Positions 1-7,215 of a DNA stretch of 64,000 bases are shown in pieces. A program made the position numbers and the translations under genes. Where the stretch lies: NCBI GenBank assembly GCA_016705005.1, contig JADIZB010000011.1:1-64000 (forward strand), given 5' to 3'. The stretch's first letter is position 1, and every line of letters begins with the position of its first letter. Origin of the DNA: Bacteroidales bacterium (GTDB taxonomy: Bacteria > Bacteroidota > Bacteroidia > Bacteroidales > Lentimicrobiaceae). The notes beneath the pieces were generated by a model. It saw nothing but the letters and a program-made list of their open reading frames with translations. It was not told the origin of the DNA and did not search any database.

Positions 1-619
1 TGCATAAGATCCTGAAGAGGCCCTGGCGCAATGGTCAGCTATCAGAAGCAGTGGCGCATAGTCAGCACCAGTATTGTTCATAATGGTTCCGGTACACCAG
101 TATGAAGAGTTGCCGTTTTGACAAGGATCCGAACAACACTTTTTATCTGATTACGCCAGTTATCGCCTTCGCTGCATGCAGCATTCACCCCTCACAATTC
201 CCCGACAAGGACTGCTTCAGTGATTTATCGCCGGAAGCTTCATCGGTTTGTAGCCGTATAAAACTTCACTGATCCGGAATGACTGGCTACCCGGATTTGT
301 CATCAGAATATGTGTATTCAATTACAATACTTTCCCCTTTCCGACTTCGATGGCAAAAGCCCGTCAGGCTGATTGTTCCGGCTGGTAAATGCCCCGAACC
401 TGCGATTTATCAGCCGAATATACGAACATCACTGGCCCTTCCGGAAGGTGAAATTCTGAGAAATACAGACCTAATCCCATTGCTCCGCTGCATCGGATGT
501 ACTGGCTGTCCACCCTGACTCAATTGAGCGGTTGATTTATCAGGAAACACAAAAAATATCACAGCAATTATCAGAATAATGGCCCGGTTGACTATTCTTG
601 GGAAAAAGTAATGCTTCAT
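1..619 (-). pseudogene. Decayed secreted lysyl-endopeptidase-like serine protease (N-terminal part)
   Basis: Read on the minus strand from an ATG at 619. A signal peptide (VIFFVFPDKSTAQ) is followed by LSQGGQPVHPMQ, a start typical of secreted Bacteroidota trypsin-like proteases of the lysyl endopeptidase type. This frame stops at 410. Homologous-looking pieces then continue in other frames: YSADKSQVRGIYQPEQ, ESIVIEYTYSDDKSG, SEGDNWRNQIKSVVRILV and, near the window edge, SSYWCTGTIMNNTGADY followed by LLIADHC. ADHC would hold the catalytic His. At least three frameshifts and several stops separate the pieces, so the gene cannot be translated as one chain. It runs off the left edge, so the Asp and Ser of the triad are not visible. 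Family assignment rests on pattern memory, but the order of the pieces matches the family along its whole N-terminal half. Confidence 0.75.
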
Positions 620-986
620 AACTGTTTGCGAAGTTACTAATAAAATCTGCCGGCCGATACCGGCACTTTGGGATTAATCAGCCTCACCTGGAATTGTAAT
701 CTGTAATAAAAGAATTTAAATCACAGGAACAACTTCATTAATTTCAGGCTTAAAATGCTGAAAGTTTCAAATACCAAAAACCTTTCACTTCTCTAAGTTA
801 TTGATAATATGAAGTATAATTATCACAGGCACTGACAAGGGCTTGAAACTTACTTTGTCAAAAAAAAATAATGAATTCACTGTTACATTTGATGGAATGC
901 TTGATAAATAAAAAAAGAAAGCAATTTGTACATCTGAGACGAATTATCCATCTGCTCCGGTTTTACTCTAATAACTACCAAAACTT
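620..986. other. Intergenic region without recognised gene
   Basis: This AT-rich stretch separates the decayed protease (leftward) from the decayed sensor (rightward), so it should contain divergent promoters. I see no RNA gene, repeat or convincing ORF. Both neighbours are broken, so the promoters may also be relics. Confidence 0.4.
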
Positions 987-2332
987 ATGAAACTATTAAG
1001 GAATAAGATTATTATTCTTGTTTCCATTGCCTGCCGGGTTTCAGTAGGAATCATAACTTTTATCCATCTGTATTTCAGCTCATCTGTCGAAAGGATTAAA
1101 AGAAGTTATGCTGAATCGCAGGTTCAGCTATTGCAAAATCACATCATCGCAAATTCAGCCATCACGACTGATGCACTGATCTACCTCTCCGAAAACAAGG
1201 ATATTCAACCCTGCCAGATAGAGAAGAACGGATTACCCCAGGACATTGGCGATCGTCTGGCCATGGCAGGATTTAGTTTTGTTATTATCACTAAACCAGG
1301 GTTTTCACCAATCGCAGGCTTCCCGAAGGATGATGAGGGAATTTATAAAATGATTCCGGCCGACAGGCATATTTTCAATAAAGCACTCAGTGATGGGAAA
1401 GTAACGATGTATTATCAGTGGAAGAACGACTCCCTGTTCGAACTTTCAGCCATTGCTGTGCCCGGATGTGTTCAAAGTAAAACCGATTCAATAGGCGCAT
1501 GGATTATTGCAGGCCGTTATATGAACGAAGAACTTACCGATCGGTTAATCATGCAAATTCCCGGCAGGATAAGCGTTCAAAGGACCCTGAAGCCAGCGGT
1601 TCATATTTCAATACAAAAACCAATGTTTTCATTTCGATCCTGCCCCTTTACGGATGGGATAACCTGCCGGCAGCATCCCTGAGAATCGAAACGCAACCCG
1701 AAATCATGGAGGTATTATCGGTTCAGCAGAAATCACTATTGATCATTCTTATAGTGATGATCTCAGCATTTCTGGTCTTTATTTACCTGTACCTGAACCG
1801 ATACTATATACTTCCCTTACGACTTGTTTCCCTGGCTTTAAAACAAAAGGATCCTGAATATATACGAATGATCAGTGATACCGATCCGGATTTTAATTCG
1901 CTTCAGAACATGCTTATCAATGTATTTAATCAGGAACGATTGCTTTCCGATATGATGAAAAGGCGCAGCTCGGACCATATGAATTCCTTTCACGCTGCAA
2001 TACTTTCAAAGATCAGTGAGGCTGTTTATGCAACTGATCACAAGGGAACCATAACTTACTGGAATAAAGCAGCCGAAGATCTTTACGGTACCACAGAGCC
2101 TGATGCTATCTCAAAAATCGCTCAGGTACTTATTAAAAACAAGTGGAAAAACCCTGAAGAAGAACAACACATGACAGAATCACTAAGGAGTTCTGGCATA
2201 TGGCAGGGCCGCTTCATCCAGGAACTTCCTGATGGAAGTGAAATCAATGTAGAGGCCTCAATTTCATGCCTTTACGATAATAATGATAATCTGCTGGGGC
2301 ACCTTACCATCGTCAGAAAACCTTATCGATAA
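987..2332 (+). pseudogene. Frameshifted membrane sensor: extracytoplasmic sensor, TM, PAS; no output domain
   Basis: Two overlapping frames make one ancestral protein. The first begins at 987 with an N-terminal membrane segment (IIILVSIACRVSVGIITFI) and an extracytoplasmic region resembling CHASE4-type sensors; it reads sensibly to about IPGRISVQR near 1580. The second frame takes over from about DPEASGSYFN and contains TM2 (SLLIILIVMISAFLVFIYLY, around 1737), a HAMP-like linker and a PAS domain (ILSKISEAVYATDHKGTITY onward). The switch lies around 1575-1595 and equals loss of one base or gain of two. The chain ends at 2332 just after the PAS, with no kinase, GGDEF or methyl-accepting domain. 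So it lacks an output even after frame repair. A sequencing error could explain the frameshift but not the missing C-terminal part. Confidence 0.7.
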
Positions 2333-2485
2333 GCCGCTTCGGAGAAAAAAGCTGCCCCGATCCTTCCATTTTTCTTTGTATTGCATTTTGCTTTGTTATT
2401 TACTGTTAAATATTGTGAATTCAATGTTTTCAGCAGAATGTTACTGAACACAAAGGCCCATCAGCTGTTTAACTTTAAAAAATGA

Positions 2486-3130
2486 ATGAAAACAGCAATC
2501 ACCCTGGTTGTCGCCGGAATTCTGCATCTTGCCTTGTCAGGTTGTAATCCGGCTCCAGAAAAAGAAAATACCGGAATGAATATGACAAACAACATTACAT
2601 CAGATACCGCAACTTTTGGAGGAGGCTGTTTCTGGTGTACAGAAGCCATTTTCCTTCAGCTAAAGGGTGTTATCCGGGTTGAATCCGGATATTCCGGAGG
2701 AACACGACCAAACCCGACTTATGAGCAGGTGTGTTCAGGTGCTACCGGTCATGCAGAAGTTACACAAATCGTTTTCGATCCTGCTGTTATCGGTTTTGAA
2801 GAGCTGCTTGAAGTCTTCTGGAAAACCCATGACCCCACTACACTGAACAGACAGGGCGCAGATGTTGGTACACAATACAGATCTGTAATTTTCTACCACG
2901 ATGAAAAACAACGTGAGCTGGCCGAATCCTATAAATCAAAACTCGGAGCCAGCGGCGCCTGGGACAATCCGATTGTTACAGAAATAAGTCCATTCAAAGC
3001 ATTCTATAAGGCAGAAGATTATCATCAGAACTATTACAACAATAACAAAAAGGCTCCATACTGCACTTTTGTCATCGGACCAAAGCTCGAAAAATTTGAA
3101 AAGGTTTTTGGCAAGAGGTTTGAAAAATAG
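2486..3130 (+). CDS. msrA: Peptide-methionine (S)-S-oxide reductase MsrA, lipoprotein form
   Basis: MsrA reduces the S-epimer of methionine sulfoxide in proteins, repairing oxidative damage. The core begins at residue 41 with the signature GGGCFWC; Cys48 is the catalytic cysteine. Further family motifs are GYSGG, GHAEVTQIVFDP, FWKTHDPTTLNRQGAD and AEDYHQNY. The N-terminus is a lipoprotein signal peptide ending in ALSGC (Cys20), so the enzyme should be anchored in the periplasm or outer membrane. Length (214 aa) fits MsrA plus a leader. An ATG at 2482 is out of frame; 2486 is the only start that keeps the signal peptide. It appears monocistronic. Confidence 0.95.
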   Translation: MKTAITLVVAGILHLALSGCNPAPEKENTGMNMTNNITSDTATFGGGCFWCTEAIFLQLKGVIRVESGYSGGTRPNPTYEQVCSGATGHAEVTQIVFDPAVIGFEELLEVFWKTHDPTTLNRQGADVGTQYRSVIFYHDEKQRELAESYKSKLGASGAWDNPIVTEISPFKAFYKAEDYHQNYYNNNKKAPYCTFVIGPKLEKFEKVFGKRFEK

Positions 3131-3329
3131 GTTACTGGATATGATTTCCGATTATCACTCAGCGCCTGGCCACCAGCCCATTTGCTGGAATCTTCAGACC
3201 AGGTAGTATACCCTTCAACATCCATCCAGGCTGATCCGTCAAATTTCCTATATAAAAAGCTGTTTCCTAGGGTTACAGCGGTATGGATCATGACACTCCC
3301 CGCCGTGGCGGGGTCCGGTAATTCTATGA
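3131..3329. other. Intergenic stretch with GC-rich perfect hairpin
   Basis: Between msrA and the tRNA terminator lies a perfect inverted repeat at 3298-3313 (7-bp arms CCCCGCC/GGCGGGG, loop GT). It has no adjacent T-run, so it is not a classical terminator. On the minus strand, 3131-3291 encodes an open stretch (e.g. LYRKFDGSAWMDVEGYTTW) that looks protein-like and continues into the antisense of msrA. It might be a gene remnant, but I could not assign it. Confidence 0.3.
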
Positions 3330-3353
3330 AACAAAAAACCCGCTTACGCGGGT
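3330..3353 (-). terminator. Rho-independent terminator of tRNA-Leu
   Basis: The hairpin ACCCGC-TTAC-GCGGGT (3338-3353) is followed on the minus strand by a T-rich run (complement of ACAAAAAA at 3331-3338). It lies 12 bases past the tRNA 3' end and fits termination of the monocistronic tRNA transcript. Confidence 0.75.
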
Positions 3354-3364
3354 ATATTATTCTG

Positions 3365-3446
3365 TGCGGATAAGGAGACTCGAACTCCTACGCCTCTCGG
3401 CACCAGATCCTAAGTCTGGCGCGGCTACCAATTACGCCATATCCGC
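3365..3446 (-). tRNA. tRNA-Leu (anticodon UAG)
   Basis: The minus strand folds into a cloverleaf with acceptor stem GCGGATA/TATCCGC (bases 3440-3446 and 3366-3372) and discriminator A. The anticodon stem-loop is CCAGA-CTTAGGA-TCTGG, giving anticodon TAG. The D-loop region reads GTAATTGGTAGCC, a long variable arm (TGCCGAGAGGCG) marks a class II tRNA, and the T arm GGAGTTCGAGTCTCC is canonical. CCA is not encoded, as is common in this phylum. Length is 82 nt. Confidence 0.95.
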
Positions 3447-3457
3447 AATGAGAGGTG

Positions 3458-3465
3458 CAAAGATA
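3458..3465 (-). promoter_or_regulatory. Bacteroidota -7 promoter element of tRNA-Leu
   Basis: The minus strand reads TATCTTTG, an exact match to the Bacteroidota -7 consensus TAnnTTTG, followed by a C. It ends 12 bases upstream of the tRNA 5' end, the expected spacing. The -33 element is not clear. Confidence 0.6.
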
Positions 3466-3594
3466 GAAATTTTTAATATCCTCTGCTTAAAATTTACACC
3501 TTGATGAAAATGCATGTTAAACAAATTCCAAAACCCGATGTTTATAATTATAACCGCTGATTCTCAATTCAATAACTATCTTAAACTTCTCAGA

Positions 3595-4440
3595 ATGAAA
3601 GCTATACCTACTCTGCTGATCTGTCTTGCTTTTGTGTCGTCTGTTTTTGCCCAGGAACCCTATCAGCACCCCAGGCTGACAAAAACCTGGGAACTCCATA
3701 ACGGGCTAAAGACAACAGAATCTGTTCTTTATGACCCTTCCGAAAAAGTGCTCTATGTTTCCTCCATCAATGAAAACCCCTGGCAAAAAGATGGAAACGG
3801 TTATATTTCAAAAATTAGTTCCAATGGAACTGTGATCAGCCTGAAATGGGCAACCGGGCTGAGTGCACCCAAAGGTATGGGAATCAGTCATGGGAGTTTG
3901 TTTGTCACAAACATCGATGAAGTAGTTGAATTTAATCTTAAGGATGGAAGTCTGACCGGCCGGTATACGCATCCGAAGGCAATAAACCTGAACGATATTG
4001 CTGTAAATCAGGAGGGTATTGTTTATGTATCGGACAGTAAGGGGGATTGCATTTACAGTATCTCAGAAAAAAAACTGGAAATACTCTCAGATTCCCCTGA
4101 AGTGAAAGCCAGCAACGGGTTATATGTAAAAAACGGGCTCCTCCTCTGTGGCCAGAACAACAGGATTATATCCGTCAATCTAAAATCGGGGGAAATAAAT
4201 ACTTATATCGACAACACAGGCGGTATCGATGGCCTCGAATCTGTCGGTCTTAAGACTTACGTGTTCTCTGACTGGTCGGGCCATGTGTATATGGTTGAAC
4301 CCGGTAAGGAGAAAATGCTGCTGCTCGACACAACACCATTGAAGGTGAATGCAGCCGATATCGGCTATAACAGATCTGACGGCATTCTTTATGTGCCCAC
4401 ATTTTTTAATGATGGGGTCGTTGCTTATAAACTTGACTAG
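3595..4440 (+). CDS. Secreted SMP-30/gluconolactonase-like beta-propeller protein
   Basis: The chosen ATG at 3595 begins an excellent signal peptide (MKAIPTLLICLAFVSSVFAQ); the open frame extends upstream to 3514 but that part would bury the leader. The mature ~260 residues show repeated propeller blades: VLYVSSINENPW, GISHGSLFVTNIDEVVEF, NDIAVNQEGIVYVSDS, SNGLYVKNGLLLCG and GIDGLESVGL. The N-terminal VLYDPSEKVLYVS and NDIAV..G.VYVSD signatures are those of SMP-30/LRE-like and NHL propellers. The substrate is unknown; ATP- or sugar-acid hydrolysis cannot be inferred. The gene stands alone, 131 bp before the next propeller gene. Confidence 0.7.
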   Translation: MKAIPTLLICLAFVSSVFAQEPYQHPRLTKTWELHNGLKTTESVLYDPSEKVLYVSSINENPWQKDGNGYISKISSNGTVISLKWATGLSAPKGMGISHGSLFVTNIDEVVEFNLKDGSLTGRYTHPKAINLNDIAVNQEGIVYVSDSKGDCIYSISEKKLEILSDSPEVKASNGLYVKNGLLLCGQNNRIISVNLKSGEINTYIDNTGGIDGLESVGLKTYVFSDWSGHVYMVEPGKEKMLLLDTTPLKVNAADIGYNRSDGILYVPTFFNDGVVAYKLD

Positions 4441-4571
4441 AAAAAACAGGGTCTGATGCAGGCCTGGAATTTTCAGATGATAAAATTACTTTCAAATCCA
4501 TAAAAGGATATCCCCTCTGAAACACATTATGCTGTTTAAGCCTTACTTCCATCACTTTAAAAACTACGGAT

Positions 4572-5966
4572 ATGAAAAAATCAACATACCCAATTGCAGC
4601 CATTGTTTTATTGATGCTGACCATGGGCTGTTCAGAAAGTTCAGAAGGCCAGATCAGTATCGGGTCGACCGCTGTTGATACCAGCACTTTAATTTCAGAT
4701 CTTGATACCCCCTGGGAGATCCTTTGGGGCCCTGACAATTTTCTGTGGTTTACCGAACGTCAGGGAACCGTCAGCCGCATGAATCCTGCCAACGGACAGC
4801 GCACCATCATTCTTACCATTGATGATGTATTTGAGTACGGTGAGGGAGGATTGCTGGGAATGGCCCTGCACCCTGATTTTCAGGTTCAGCCATATGTTTA
4901 CCTGGTTTATAATTACACTTCCGGCTCTTCAATAAAAGAACGGCTGGTAAGGTACAGCTGGGATGGTAATTCCCTTGCAAATCAGGAAACCCTCATTGAA
5001 GGGATCAGCGCCAACTCTTACCATGATGGATCGAGACTGGTGTTTGGTCCCGATGGAAAACTCTATATGTCAACAGGTGATGCAGGGAATACCGGAAATT
5101 CACAGAATATGAATTCGCTGAGTGGGAAAATCCTGCGGATAAATCCCGATGGCAGTGTCCCTGACGATAATCCTTTCTCCGGAAGTTATGTCTGGAGCTC
5201 CGGACACCGGAATGCTCAGGGATTGACCTTCTCTCCTGATGGCATTTTGTATAGCTCAGAACATGGTCCCGATACTGATGATGAATTAAATATTATTGAA
5301 ACAGGTAGAAATTACGGATGGCCTCAGGTGGCAGGGTTTTGTGATCTGCCTGCTGAAACTGATTTCTGCAATGAAAACAATGTTAGGGAACCATTGGTTG
5401 TATGGACACCTACTCTTGCGGTAGCCGGTATCAGCCATTACGACCATCCCGATATTCCCGAATGGCAGAACTCCATATTGATGACCTCCCTGAAAGCAGG
5501 AAAACTTGTGAGTCTGAAACTAAGCGGTAATGGAATGGCTGTAGTGGAACAGGCCGACTGGTTTGTGAATCATTACGGCCGCCTCCGTGATATTTGCGTT
5601 TCACCCGACGGACGGGTATTTCTGGCCGTGAGCAACCGCGACGGACGCGGAACTCCTCGACCCGGAGATGACAGGATTGTAGAAATCAGGGCAGTTAATT
5701 CCACCGGAATTTCAACCAATCAGGAAGAGAACAATACCCTTAAGATTGTTCCCAATCCTGTGAACGGAGAAGCCACTGTACATTTCAGCAACGGACTGAA
5801 GGCAACCGAATACGCTGTATATGACCAGTGGGGAAAAATACTCACCCGCGATAAAGTGAATTCCACGCTACTGAGAATCAACACCGGAAACTTCAGTTCC
5901 GGCAATTATTTCCTTAAGATTACCGGCCTTGCCGGGACTGCTTCTTCAGCATTCATCGTTCCCTGA
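4572..5966 (+). CDS. PQQ-type soluble sugar (aldose) dehydrogenase with T9SS sorting domain
   Basis: The protein is a six-blade propeller of the glucose/sorbosone dehydrogenase family, which oxidises aldoses with PQQ. Diagnostic motifs are TPWEILWGPDNFLWFTER, GLLGMALHPDF, LYMSTGDAGN, SGKILRINPDGSVPDDNPF, SSGHRNAQGLTFSPDG, SEHGPDTDDELN and NYGWPQVAG. The N-terminus has a membrane leader ending MLTMGC, an imperfect lipobox. The last ~75 residues (IVPNPVNGEATVHFSN onward, ending LKITGLAGTASSAFIVP) form a type IX secretion sorting domain, so the enzyme is probably exported to the cell surface or medium. Whether PQQ is made or scavenged cannot be told here. No operon partner is evident. Confidence 0.88.
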   Translation: MKKSTYPIAAIVLLMLTMGCSESSEGQISIGSTAVDTSTLISDLDTPWEILWGPDNFLWFTERQGTVSRMNPANGQRTIILTIDDVFEYGEGGLLGMALHPDFQVQPYVYLVYNYTSGSSIKERLVRYSWDGNSLANQETLIEGISANSYHDGSRLVFGPDGKLYMSTGDAGNTGNSQNMNSLSGKILRINPDGSVPDDNPFSGSYVWSSGHRNAQGLTFSPDGILYSSEHGPDTDDELNIIETGRNYGWPQVAGFCDLPAETDFCNENNVREPLVVWTPTLAVAGISHYDHPDIPEWQNSILMTSLKAGKLVSLKLSGNGMAVVEQADWFVNHYGRLRDICVSPDGRVFLAVSNRDGRGTPRPGDDRIVEIRAVNSTGISTNQEENNTLKIVPNPVNGEATVHFSNGLKATEYAVYDQWGKILTRDKVNSTLLRINTGNFSSGNYFLKITGLAGTASSAFIVP

Positions 5967-6067
5967 TCTTCAATTTGTTTCATAGCTTTTCCTGGTGGCT
6001 TTACAGGATGGAAAACCGGAATATCATTGATATCAGCTTTTGAATCAGATTTATGACATACTCATAG

Positions 6068-6097
6068 AGGAAAGGGCGCTGCCGCGCCCTTTCCTGT
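6068..6097. terminator. Bidirectional terminator hairpin
   Basis: A 12-bp perfect stem (AGGAAAGGGCGC at 6068-6079, GCGCCCTTTCCT at 6084-6095) with loop TGCC lies between the convergent dehydrogenase and tpx genes and can serve both. Confidence 0.65.
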
Positions 6098-6112
6098 AAA
6101 ATACTTCAGGCA

Positions 6113-6610
6113 TTAAATCGCCTTGAGTGCGGCTTCGTAATCCGGCTCCTGAACGATTTCAGGAACCTGCTCAGTGTATTTTACCAAACCATTTTCATCC
6201 AAAACGACCACAGCCCGCGATAATAAGCCCGCCAGCGGACCATCAGTAATTTCTGCACCATAATCCTTTCCGAAACTACCACTGCGGAAATCAGATGCTG
6301 AAACCACATTCTGCAATCCCTCTGCAACACAAAACCTGCTATGGGCAAAAGGCAGGTCTTTCGAAACACATACTACAACAGTATTATCAAGCTTTTCCGC
6401 AGCAGCATTGAATTGTCTGACAGAAGCAGCACAAACCCCGGTGTCCAGACTGGGGAAAATATTCAAAACAACTTTCTTCCCTGACAGATCACCCAGCGAA
6501 AGAATGCTTAAATCAGATTTAACAAGTTTAAAATCAGGCGCTTTCGCACCAGTTGCCGGCAAATATCCGGAAGTGTTAATGGGGTTCCCTTTCAGGGTAA
6601 TTGATGCCAT
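6113..6610 (-). CDS. tpx: Thiol peroxidase Tpx (2-Cys peroxiredoxin)
   Basis: Tpx reduces hydrogen peroxide and alkyl hydroperoxides using thioredoxin. The 165-residue length is the family norm. The peroxidatic cysteine is Cys60 in PSLDTGVC and the resolving cysteine is Cys94 in FAHSRFC, at the same spacing as in E. coli Tpx. Other hallmarks are the N-terminal beta hairpin (ITLKGNPINTSGYLP), KVVLNIFPS and VSKDLPFA. There is no signal peptide, so it is cytoplasmic. It is transcribed alone. Confidence 0.95.
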   Translation of the reverse strand: MASITLKGNPINTSGYLPATGAKAPDFKLVKSDLSILSLGDLSGKKVVLNIFPSLDTGVCAASVRQFNAAAEKLDNTVVVCVSKDLPFAHSRFCVAEGLQNVVSASDFRSGSFGKDYGAEITDGPLAGLLSRAVVVLDENGLVKYTEQVPEIVQEPDYEAALKAI

Positions 6611-6747
6611 AAGTTTGCTTTTTATTAATATGAAAGTAATGAATCTGAAATAGTCTCTTTATAATGATGCAGTTTTAAACGAACAATTTCACCCGGGCTG
6701 CAGGTCTGTAGTTCAAACCTGGAATCCACAGGGAACTACCGGCGAAA

Positions 6748-7215
6748 TTATGAAAACATTCCGATTGAATGATTAACAAATGCCTCGGGCATATTAATAA
6801 TTCCGCATATTTTTTCAACAGAAAACCCTTCACAGGATAAACGAAACGAAAGGAATTGAAGTGACTCACCAACCTCTATAAGATGACCATCCGGATCATA
6901 AAACCTCAACACACGTTGCTTCCATGGCTGTTCAATGATTTCATGAACAAAGACAACGCCTTCAGCTTTCAACCTCTCAATAATAATTTCTAAATCATCA
7001 TGTTCAAAATACAGCTCAAAACCATTACTGTATGGAATGATCTCCTTATTCCCGATCAGTCCCTGGTAATGAGATTTAAGATGAATTGCAAAGTCACCTT
7101 CAAAGGTCACATTCTCTCCATAGTCATATTTTACCTGCTGATTTAAAACTTCTTCATAAAACCGGCGGGAGATTTCAATGTCGTTAACAACGATCAGTGG
7201 ACAAACATATTTCAC
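6748..7215 (-). CDS. VOC (glyoxalase/bleomycin-resistance fold) protein
   Basis: The protein contains one vicinal-oxygen-chelate domain (residues ~3-120): PLIVVNDIEISRRFYEEVL at the start and LRFYDPDGHLIEVGE at the end, the last holding a metal-binding Glu. About 30 residues follow the domain (RLSCEGFSVEKICGIINMPE). The start codon is GTG at 7215 and overlaps the TGA of the upstream GH3/beta-lactamase gene by four bases (GTGA), so the two are translationally coupled. The substrate is unknown. Confidence 0.75.
   Translation of the reverse strand: MKYVCPLIVVNDIEISRRFYEEVLNQQVKYDYGENVTFEGDFAIHLKSHYQGLIGNKEIIPYSNGFELYFEHDDLEIIIERLKAEGVVFVHEIIEQPWKQRVLRFYDPDGHLIEVGESLQFLSFRLSCEGFSVEKICGIINMPEAFVNHSIGMFS

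Noticed and set aside
279..518. Plus-strand ORF of 79 codons
   Set aside because: It is antisense to the decayed protease relic and has no family features or signal peptide.
3034..3291. Minus-strand ORF of 85 codons downstream of msrA
   Set aside because: Its C-terminal half is antisense to msrA. The N-terminal half looks protein-like but no family or full start region could be recognised, so it is noted only as a possible remnant.
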